19,296 bases of DNA. It comes from an uncultured Eubacteriales bacterium. Lineage in GTDB: Bacteria; Bacillota; Clostridia; Christensenellales; CAG-917. Below the pieces are notes generated by a model that saw only the letters and a list, made by a program, of their open reading frames with translations, was not told the origin of the DNA and ran no database searches. Location: NCBI GenBank assembly GCA_900551145.1, contig URUQ01000009.1, positions 1-19,296 of the forward strand, written 5' to 3'. The translations under genes and the position numbers were made by a program. Positions 1 through 5,531 of the stretch are shown here, piece by piece (positions within the stretch are counted from its first letter, which is position 1; each line of letters starts with the position of its first letter).

Positions 1-48
1 ATTAAGAATTAATAATTAATAATTAATAATTAATAATTGCGGAAGATT
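1..48. repeat. AT-rich TTAATAA-type repeat
   Basis: This stretch is a run of TTAATAA/TAATAAT units ending in AATTGCGGAA. Almost the same sequence occurs at 18851-18886, again ending in AATTGCGGAA. In both places it sits at the 5' border of an array of structured elements, and in both the adjoining element lacks its 5' half or its interior. I read it as a small dispersed repeat that may have truncated the neighbouring copy. No coding capacity is visible. Confidence 0.6.
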
Positions 49-50
49 TG

Positions 51-112
51 GAACGATAAGTTAGGCACATACCGTTAATAAGTTAGCTTTGACGCAGTTG
101 TTCGCTATTTAG
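51..112 (+). ncRNA. Truncated copy 0 of tandem structured element
   Basis: The 3' half of the element found complete at 128-241 and 255-376 is present: the conserved strand GACGCAGTTGTTCG at 91-104, preceded by AGCTTT and followed by CTATTTAG. The 5' half, which should begin near position 10, is replaced by the AT-rich repeat. The conserved GAC of this copy lies 126 nt before that of copy 1, matching the 127-nt period between copies 1 and 2, so it belongs to the same tandem array. It is probably a decayed copy. Confidence 0.5.
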
Positions 113-127
113 TAAGTTTGTAAAAAC

Positions 128-241
128 GTCCTAAACAGATGAAGAACGAGGAAGCACCCCGAGAATGACAATCCTAACGTACATAGGCGTACGTGAATTG
201 GCAGGCTCGGGGTGCTGACAAAGTTATTCGCTGTTTAGGGC
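128..241 (+). ncRNA. Structured RNA element, copy 1 (unknown class)
   Basis: Three nested stems are visible. P1 is 128-138 with 231-241 (GTCCTAAACAG/CTGTTTAGGGC, one G-U). P2 is 153-163 with 206-216 (AGCACCCCGAG/CTCGGGGTGCT, 11 perfect pairs). P3 is CAAT 169-172 with ATTG 197-200, then an asymmetric CCTA/GA internal loop, then ACGTAC 177-182 with GTACGT 189-194. Between P1 and P2 lie strands of exactly 14 nt on each side (139-152 and 217-230) that are nearly identical in copy 2. The stems differ from copy 2 by paired substitutions, which argues for selection on an RNA fold. I do not recognise it as a named riboswitch or sRNA class. Strand is inferred from the U-tract after copy 2. Confidence 0.65.
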
Positions 242-254
242 ATTTTGTAAAAAC

Positions 255-376
255 GGCGTGATTTAGATGAAGAACAAGGAAAAGCCACTTGAACGAACAG
301 CCTAACGTATAAATAATACGTGACTGGACGGGCAAGTGGCTTTGACGCAGTTATTCGCTAAATCACGCCATTTTTT
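255..376 (+). ncRNA. Structured RNA element, copy 2, closing in a terminator
   Basis: P1 is a perfect 12-bp stem, GGCGTGATTTAG 255-266 with CTAAATCACGCC 358-369, followed at once by A and six T residues (371-376), so its closing helix has the form of an intrinsic terminator. P2 is 281-291 with 333-343 (AAAGCCACTTG/CAAGTGGCTTT). P3 is CAG 298-300 with CTG 324-326, the CCTA/GA internal loop, then ACGTAT 305-310 with ATACGT 316-321. The 14-nt strands 267-280 and 344-357 match copy 1 almost exactly. The U-tract ends 5 nt before the -35 box of the response-regulator promoter. Class unknown; a small RNA, a leader aptamer or a mobile hairpin repeat are all possible. Confidence 0.65.
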
Positions 377-380
377 AATG

Positions 381-409
381 TTGATTTAAGATACAAAAAG
401 TAGTATAAT
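381..409 (+). promoter_or_regulatory. Sigma-A-type promoter of response regulator
   Basis: TTGATT at 381-386 is separated by 17 nt from TATAAT at 404-409. The expected start is near 416, giving a leader of about 20 nt. A ribosome-binding site AGAGGTG (425-431) precedes the ATG at 438. Confidence 0.85.
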
Positions 410-437
410 ATCAATCTGTAATGCAGAGGTGACTGAT

Positions 438-1118
438 ATGAGAATTTTACTTGTCGAAGATGAAAAGGAGCTGTCGAGAGCGTTGGCGCAAATGCTGATG
501 AAAGACGGTTATGACGTGGACTGCGTGTACGACGGCGCGGACGGATTGAATTTTGTATCGACGGGCATGTACGACATAGTACTGCTTGACGTGATGATGC
601 CAAAACTCAACGGATTTGAAGTGCTGGCAAAAATGAGATCGAGAAAAATCGAAACGCCCGTTATTATGTTGACGGCACTCACGGACGAAAAGGATAAAAT
701 CGAAGGCCTTGACAAGGGCGCAGACGACTACGTGTCGAAGCCGTTCTCTTTCAACGAGCTTTCCGCACGTATCCGCGCGGTGCTCCGCAGAAGAGGAAAA
801 CTGCTCTGCGACAACAAGCTCGAATACCAAAACGCTTCGCTCGATTTGACGACGTTTACGTTGTCTACGCAAAAAGGTTCTATCAACCTTACGGGCAAGG
901 AGTTTGAACTGTTGAGATACCTCTTCGAATACCCCAACTTCGTTGCGACGAAGGAAAATCTTATACTCAAAGCGTGGGGGCTCAATAGCGAATTCGAGTC
1001 AAACAACCTCGAAGTGTATATGTCATTCCTCCGCAAAAAGTTGACGCACCTCGACGCGTCGTTCACGATAGAATCGGTACGCGGTGTCGGATACAGACTA
1101 TCGCAACCCAAAGCGTAG
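438..1118 (+). CDS. OmpR/PhoB-family response regulator
   Basis: This 226-residue DNA-binding regulator should be phosphorylated by the kinase encoded just downstream and then act at promoters. The receiver domain (about 1-115) shows the acidic pocket D8/E9, the phospho-acceptor D51 in LLDVMMP, T79 in MLTA and K101 in SKPF. The C-terminal winged helix (about 150-222) has the typical LTGKEFELLRYL start, the recognition region and the VRGVGYRL wing. The ATG at 438 is chosen because AGAGGTG lies 6 nt upstream; an in-frame GTG at 429 falls inside that ribosome-binding site. The gene has its own strong promoter and a terminator directly after the stop. Family assignment is firm; target genes and stimulus are not visible. 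Confidence 0.95.
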   Translation: MRILLVEDEKELSRALAQMLMKDGYDVDCVYDGADGLNFVSTGMYDIVLLDVMMPKLNGFEVLAKMRSRKIETPVIMLTALTDEKDKIEGLDKGADDYVSKPFSFNELSARIRAVLRRRGKLLCDNKLEYQNASLDLTTFTLSTQKGSINLTGKEFELLRYLFEYPNFVATKENLILKAWGLNSEFESNNLEVYMSFLRKKLTHLDASFTIESVRGVGYRLSQPKA

Positions 1119-1122
1119 AAAG

Positions 1123-1148
1123 ATGCGCGACTGCGGTCGCGCATTTTT
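1123..1148 (+). terminator. Intrinsic terminator after response regulator
   Basis: ATGCGCGAC (1123-1131) pairs with GTCGCGCAT (1136-1144) around a TGCG loop, and the T run extends to 1148. It lies between the response-regulator gene and its kinase, so kinase expression should depend on readthrough or on a second promoter. Confidence 0.85.
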
Positions 1149-1206
1149 AATTGAATAACAGATAATAAACTTAATTGCATCAAAACGATAATATAAAGCG
1201 TCGATT

Positions 1207-2481
1207 ATGAAAAAACTGAACCTTGACCTTATAAGAAAACAACGCCTCAATTATACGATTACAACCACGGTGATAGCGGCTGTTTTTCTGCTAATAGTGC
1301 TAGGCGGATTGTTTGGCGTGGTGTACGCTTCAAACGACGTTTTTATAAGAATTTCGCTTAACAAAGCTCTTGAAAATCCCGAAAAGCACAACGACGACGT
1401 CGTGAACGATTTGAAGTGCGTATACGTGTATACGGGGGATGACGGCACGGTGAAAATATCGGGCAATATCGGCATTTACAGCGAAGAGGACGCAGAGACC
1501 ATCGTTGCCACTGCAGTTCAAACCAAGCAAGGAAAATTCCGCATCAACAACAGATATTTCGTTGTTGCGAACAGAGAATTGAGTTCGGGAACGTTGTACG
1601 CTTTTATCGACCGTACGTCATACCATACGCAACTTGCAAACACTGCGATTATGGTTACGCTACTCTACTGCATATCCGTCGTATTCGTAGCACTTCTTGC
1701 GCTCTTGTCCTCGGCAAGATTGCTCAACCCCGTGGCAAGTGCGATGTCAAAACAACGTGATCTTATCGCAAACGCTTCACACGAACTCAAAACGCCGCTT
1801 ACCATTATCGGCACCAATTTAAGCGTTATAAAGAGCGAACCTCAATCGACGGTGGCGGACAACGAAAAGTGGATAGAGTCCATAACTACGCAACTTACAC
1901 GTATGAAAGACCTCGTCAATTCGATGTTGGAACTGAGCAAATTGGAGCAAAGCGAACTGCCAAAGTGCCCCGTCGATTTCAGCGAGATTGCCGAAGGCGC
2001 GTGTTTGAGCTTCGAGGCAACGTGCTTTGAAAAAAACGTAAAATTACTATCCGACTTCCAATCGAATATCGAAGTATACGGCGAGGCAAAGTCGCTTGAA
2101 AGACTCGTGATTATACTGCTTGACAACGCAATCAAGTACTGCGGGCAAAACGGCAAAGTGGGTGCAAAACTCACCGCCGACGGGAAAAACGCTCATTTGT
2201 CCGTTATGAACACGGGTGAAAGCATATCCAAAGAAGAAGCAGAGCACGTCTTTGATAGGTTCTACCGCTCGGACGGAGCGAGGAAAAACGAGGACAATCA
2301 AAGTTTCGGCCTCGGACTTTCTATTGCCGCCGCAACGGTAAAGGCGCACGACGGAACAATAGAGTGCCACGGCGTAGAGGGCAAGGGCACGGTGTTTGAC
2401 GTGTATATCCCCTTGCTCAAAAAGAAAAAAGACGGCTCTCCGATAATCCCCAAAAAACACAAAAAGTTGTTTGAATTGTAA
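1207..2481 (+). CDS. Membrane sensor histidine kinase
   Basis: This 424-residue kinase is the likely partner of the upstream regulator. Membrane segments are at about 17-41 and 144-170, enclosing an external sensor region of about 100 residues that I cannot assign. The H-box ASHELKTPL carries H192; the N-box LLDNAIKY carries N307; the G1 box reads NTGESI (335-340), with Asn in place of the usual Asp as in VanS-like kinases; the F-box is VFDRFYRS; the G2 box is FGLGLS (367-372). A lysine-rich tail follows. The start is fixed by the MKKLNLDLIRKQ basic end before the first membrane helix, but no convincing ribosome-binding site precedes it. TATAAA at 1192-1197 is a possible -10 without a good -35. 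An 88-nt gap with a terminator separates it from the regulator gene. Confidence 0.93.
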   Translation: MKKLNLDLIRKQRLNYTITTTVIAAVFLLIVLGGLFGVVYASNDVFIRISLNKALENPEKHNDDVVNDLKCVYVYTGDDGTVKISGNIGIYSEEDAETIVATAVQTKQGKFRINNRYFVVANRELSSGTLYAFIDRTSYHTQLANTAIMVTLLYCISVVFVALLALLSSARLLNPVASAMSKQRDLIANASHELKTPLTIIGTNLSVIKSEPQSTVADNEKWIESITTQLTRMKDLVNSMLELSKLEQSELPKCPVDFSEIAEGACLSFEATCFEKNVKLLSDFQSNIEVYGEAKSLERLVIILLDNAIKYCGQNGKVGAKLTADGKNAHLSVMNTGESISKEEAEHVFDRFYRSDGARKNEDNQSFGLGLSIAAATVKAHDGTIECHGVEGKGTVFDVYIPLLKKKKDGSPIIPKKHKKLFEL

Positions 2482-2500
2482 GCGTATATTCTATATTGAA

Positions 2501-2528
2501 AAACGAGCGAAAAACGCTCGTTTATTAC
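2501..2528 (+). terminator. Intrinsic terminator after histidine kinase
   Basis: AAACGAGCG (2501-2509) pairs with CGCTCGTTT (2515-2523) across an AAAAA loop. A T-rich stretch follows, with a run of seven T residues at 2531-2537. Confidence 0.8.
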
Positions 2529-2540
2529 GGTTTTTTTGAT

Positions 2541-2563
2541 AAAAAAGCGCACGGTTTCGTGCG
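2541..2563 (-). terminator. Intrinsic terminator of the EIIC-like gene
   Basis: Read on the minus strand, CGCACG (2563-2558) pairs with CGTGCG (2553-2548) around AAAC, and the run of A on the plus strand (2541-2546) becomes the U-tract. With the terminator at 2501-2528 it insulates the two convergent transcription units. Confidence 0.75.
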
Positions 2564-2638
2564 ATTTTCACTTTCGTTATCCGTGATTTTCGCTGTGGTT
2601 TGCGCTTCGAAAAACGCTCTACCCCGTTTTGCCGACAC

Positions 2639-3958
2639 TCAAAGTTTTTGATCGCCGAATTTGATTGCGCCCGTCTTGCGCATAAGCTCGCTTACTCCGA
2701 GTGATATTGCCGCCGGCAAGGCGAACATACAAAGGATTATGCCGAGTGCGATTTGCCAATCCGGGATAATCCCCTTGGAAGCGTCGATTGCACCGAATAC
2801 GCCGACGAGTCCGGACGTGCCCATTCCACCGCCCGCTGCGTTGCAACGAAGTCCCATAAGCACTGCGACGAGTCCGCACACCGCGCTTGCAACGATCTCG
2901 GGAACCATAATGAGCGGGCGCTTCATAATATTGGGGATTTGTAGCATAGAAGTGCCGATGCCTTGGGAAACAAGTCCGCCGACTCCGTTTTCTCTGAAAC
3001 TCGCCACGGCAAAGCCTATCATATGCGCCGAGCAACCCGCAACTGCCGCACCGCCCGCTATCATAAGTGCTTCCTCGTACTCGGCGGGAACTGCCGCCGC
3101 GACCGCTATCCAAATAGCCGCGGACGAAGTTGGCATCGTGAGCAATATTCCCATAACCACGGCAATAAATATGCCGACGAGAATTTTGACCGCTACGCCC
3201 GCTTGAATTGCAAGTGCCATTGCGATGCCGATATATTCTATGAGTTTGATGAGCGGCCACGCCATGAACACAGAAAAGAGGCACATTGCCATCATTCCGA
3301 GCGGAACGAGAATTATATCGAGTTTTGTTTTACCTGCGTACAGACCCGCAAGTTCGACCGTGATAAGCGCGACGACGTAAGAGCCTATCGGATTTCCCGG
3401 TGCGCCGAAAGCAAACGACCAAGCCGCGTCGTGACACATAACCTCAACGAGATTGCCCGCAAACGCGCCGACCATACCCGTAACGGCGGCAGTAAAAATG
3501 ACGAGCGGTTTTGCACCGAGTTTGTGCGCAATGCCTATGCCGATGCCCGCGCCCATAAGCGTTTTTGCAATCTTGGCAAGATACGCAAGGAAATGCGCAA
3601 AACCGTTGTCGCCGCACCAAGAAGCGATTTGCGCCAAAATCGTGCCCGCGATAAGCGTGCAGAAAAGGCCTTGCGCCATACCCGAAAAGGCGTCTATAAA
3701 ATAACGCTTGCTTGTCGTTTTTAGCCACTCGACAAAGCGTTGTCCTCCCCTCAACGGTGCGTTGGCGTACTCGAAAAGTATGCCCTGTCCCGACGCTTGC
3801 TCGTCTTTCTCGGCGGTGTCAATCGTGCCTTCCGATTGTGTGGCGGAGTCGGTTTCGGCTTCCGCTTGCACTTGGTTGGCGGTGGTTTCTTCGTCGGTTG
3901 CCACTTGCGATTGATCCTCTGTTTCAATCGCGTTCAAATCTCTGTCATCGTTTTGCAT
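2639..3958 (-). CDS. PTS EIIC-like membrane permease with acidic N-terminal tail
   Basis: The protein has 439 residues. Residues 1 to about 58 are hydrophilic, rich in Asp, Glu, Gln and Thr; the rest is a polytopic membrane domain with about 10 hydrophobic segments. Motifs such as GAPGNPIGSYV, TMPTSSAAIWIA and GGGMGTSGLVG are those I associate with the PTS_EIIC_2-type family (Pfam PF13303). No EIIA or EIIB domain or neighbouring PTS gene is present, so sugar phosphotransfer is not demonstrated. The acidic tail is unusual. AGGGG lies 4 nt before the ATG at 3958. A leader hairpin and a long palindrome lie upstream. The M28-like gene lies 118 nt upstream on the same strand. Substrate unknown. 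Confidence 0.8.
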   Translation of the reverse strand: MQNDDRDLNAIETEDQSQVATDEETTANQVQAEAETDSATQSEGTIDTAEKDEQASGQGILFEYANAPLRGGQRFVEWLKTTSKRYFIDAFSGMAQGLFCTLIAGTILAQIASWCGDNGFAHFLAYLAKIAKTLMGAGIGIGIAHKLGAKPLVIFTAAVTGMVGAFAGNLVEVMCHDAAWSFAFGAPGNPIGSYVVALITVELAGLYAGKTKLDIILVPLGMMAMCLFSVFMAWPLIKLIEYIGIAMALAIQAGVAVKILVGIFIAVVMGILLTMPTSSAAIWIAVAAAVPAEYEEALMIAGGAAVAGCSAHMIGFAVASFRENGVGGLVSQGIGTSMLQIPNIMKRPLIMVPEIVASAVCGLVAVLMGLRCNAAGGGMGTSGLVGVFGAIDASKGIIPDWQIALGIILCMFALPAAISLGVSELMRKTGAIKFGDQKL

Positions 3959-3970
3959 ATATCCCCTGTC

Positions 3971-3991
3971 GTTTGCGCTATTTGCGCAAAC
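3971..3991 (-). promoter_or_regulatory. Leader hairpin before EIIC-like gene
   Basis: GTTTGCGC (3971-3978) and GCGCAAAC (3984-3991) form a perfect 8-bp hairpin with a 5-nt loop, ending 4 nt before the AGGGG ribosome-binding site (3967-3963). It would sit in the mRNA leader and could affect translation or mRNA stability. It has no U-tract. Confidence 0.55.
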
Positions 3992-4004
3992 TATATGTTT
4001 ATTT

Positions 4005-4039
4005 ATTCAAAATCGACATTATAACTGTCGATTTTGAAT
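4005..4039 (-). promoter_or_regulatory. 14-bp palindrome enclosing a -10 box: candidate operator
   Basis: ATTCAAAATCGACA (4005-4018) and TGTCGATTTTGAAT (4026-4039) are perfect inverted copies separated by 7 nt. On the minus strand the centre reads TTATAAT, so a consensus -10 (4023-4018) sits at the axis. No good -35 stands 17 nt upstream; TTGACT at 4071-4066 is too far away for it. A dimeric regulator binding here would cover the promoter of the EIIC-like gene. An RNA hairpin at the end of the M28-like transcript is an alternative, but there is no proper U-tract on the minus strand. Confidence 0.5.
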
Positions 4040-4076
4040 TTGTTGTAAGATTTCAGTTTGTTTAAGTCAAAGACGC

Positions 4077-5405
4077 TTATTTGCTCTCTACGTCCACAAT
4101 TTGCATATCCGCGGAAGGCGCAACTTGCGTGACGTCCTCTCGTTTTTGTTCCTCAACTTCCTCGTGCGTGCCCGTCGACATAAGTTTTTCCATAGTGCCG
4201 ACGCAAAGCGAGAAAAGGTCTTCCAGGGTCTCACGAGAAATCATTCCGCAAGATCGAGAATAGTCCTTGGCAAGCACTGTTGCGCTGGGATTGCCGTTCT
4301 TTACGAATGCGTTGGACATATATCCGTGCAAGGAATTGAACTTGTGTTTCAAATCGTCGTGGCGTGCGGTTTTGAGCGGTATGTCCTGCTCTATCGCGCT
4401 TGCGTGCAAGGTTGCCACCATATCCGTAGAAAAGGTGATTTTTCGCACGGCGTCGTATTCGGCAACTTGAAGAGCGTCCCCCGCGATATCGCCTACGCAA
4501 AGCACCTTTGCGCCCGCGTATTCGGGGTGTGCCTCGACAAATTCGTGCGAACCGCAGTGTCCGCTGTTCTCCGCTCCGAACGAGACATATACTATCCTTG
4601 CGTCATCGGCAAGCTTCTCGTTTCTGTCCACGAAATAGGCATAAGTTGCCATTGCCACCGAAGTCGCAACGCCGTTGTTGGCTCTTGAATATTTTTCAAG
4701 CGGTGAGAAGTGCAACACGAATGCCAAAATGCCGAATACACCCGATATGAACGGGAATATCGTAAAGGCCGATATCTTTGCCGCAACGCCCGCGCCGTCC
4801 GTGCCGATTGACATCTTGAGTATGCAAAAAAGCACGAAAACAAACACCGATACGGGCGCGATAATCATTGACAACTTACGCACAAGGTCGAAATCTTTGA
4901 TGGCACTGCCGAGCATTGCGTCGTGATTGTCGGCAATAATGAACGTGCGCGAGGGGTTGTCCGTCTTGCTGTATTCGCTGACGACGTTGTAGGATACTTT
5001 CTTTTGATATATGCCGAGCATCTTGCGTTTGCCGAGATATTGCAATAGTATCACGCTCCCGCCCGCCAAAAACAGCACGAGCGACAAAAGCGTTATAAGC
5101 GCGCCCGCTACCCTATTGCCCGCAAACGACGCGAAATAGATTACGTAGCAAACGGCGTACCATATGCCCAAATACATAAACGAACCTCTGCCAAACATAG
5201 GATAGGCGTTGAATGCCTCCAAACGCGTTTTGGCGTCGGTTTCGTCGTGCAACCGATTGCGAATTGCGCGAGCGCACGCCGTCTCGTCCGCACTGCCGGT
5301 TATGCGATGCGGATATTTTTTGAGTTCATCGGAAAACTCGACGATAAAATCGCCGCCGTCGAGCAAATCTTCCGCACTTACCGCTTTTTTCTTAATTTCG
5401 TCCAT
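4077..5405 (-). CDS. M28-like membrane protein with substituted metal ligands
   Basis: This is a 442-residue protein. Hydrophobic segments lie at about 75-95, 100-123, 178-197 and 211-233, so the peptidase-like domain is split by membrane helices. M28-type landmarks are recognisable but altered: HxD appears as NHD (N160, D162), the bridging Asp region is RANNG (N243/N244), the EE pair is EN (E279, N280), while GDIAG (D307) and SLHG (H360) keep their residues. The general base Glu is present, but three metal ligands are Asn, so normal two-zinc aminopeptidase activity is doubtful. The ATG at 5405 is chosen because the longer frame would run through the promoter. TATAAT ends 6 nt before this ATG and no ribosome-binding site is seen. 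Confidence 0.7.
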   Translation of the reverse strand: MDEIKKKAVSAEDLLDGGDFIVEFSDELKKYPHRITGSADETACARAIRNRLHDETDAKTRLEAFNAYPMFGRGSFMYLGIWYAVCYVIYFASFAGNRVAGALITLLSLVLFLAGGSVILLQYLGKRKMLGIYQKKVSYNVVSEYSKTDNPSRTFIIADNHDAMLGSAIKDFDLVRKLSMIIAPVSVFVFVLFCILKMSIGTDGAGVAAKISAFTIFPFISGVFGILAFVLHFSPLEKYSRANNGVATSVAMATYAYFVDRNEKLADDARIVYVSFGAENSGHCGSHEFVEAHPEYAGAKVLCVGDIAGDALQVAEYDAVRKITFSTDMVATLHASAIEQDIPLKTARHDDLKHKFNSLHGYMSNAFVKNGNPSATVLAKDYSRSCGMISRETLEDLFSLCVGTMEKLMSTGTHEEVEEQKREDVTQVAPSADMQIVDVESK

Positions 5406-5411
5406 AGTTAC

Positions 5412-5440
5412 ATTATAACAATATATATATAAAAAAGCAA
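5412..5440 (-). promoter_or_regulatory. Promoter of M28-like gene, likely leaderless
   Basis: On the minus strand TTGCTT (5440-5435) is followed by a 17-nt AT-rich spacer and TATAAT (5417-5412). Exactly six nt separate the -10 from the ATG at 5405, so transcription should start at or next to the start codon. Confidence 0.65.
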
Positions 5441-5465
5441 GGTGTTGCCCCGTTAAGAGCATATT

Positions 5466-5499
5466 ATGAAAAAGCACTCGCTGTCTTGCGAGTGCTTTT
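5466..5499 (-). terminator. Intrinsic terminator of the 904-residue lipoprotein gene
   Basis: AAAGCACTCGC (5471-5481) and GCGAGTGCTTT (5488-5498) form a perfect 11-bp stem with a 6-nt loop. On the minus strand it ends in a run of five U residues (complement of 5469-5473). It lies 33 nt after the stop codon. Confidence 0.85.
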
Positions 5500-5531
5500 G
5501 GTTGTTTATGACGATTGTCTATTGCGTTTTA

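Noticed and set aside
271..340. Possible cobalamin riboswitch because of AAGGAA...GCCACT
   Set aside because: In copy 1 the GCCACT segment is replaced by an unrelated stem sequence, so the match is to a variable helix, and the other cobalamin boxes are missing.
5471..5499. Plus-strand terminator or attenuator at this hairpin
   Set aside because: No plus-strand gene precedes it; it fits the end of the minus-strand lipoprotein gene.
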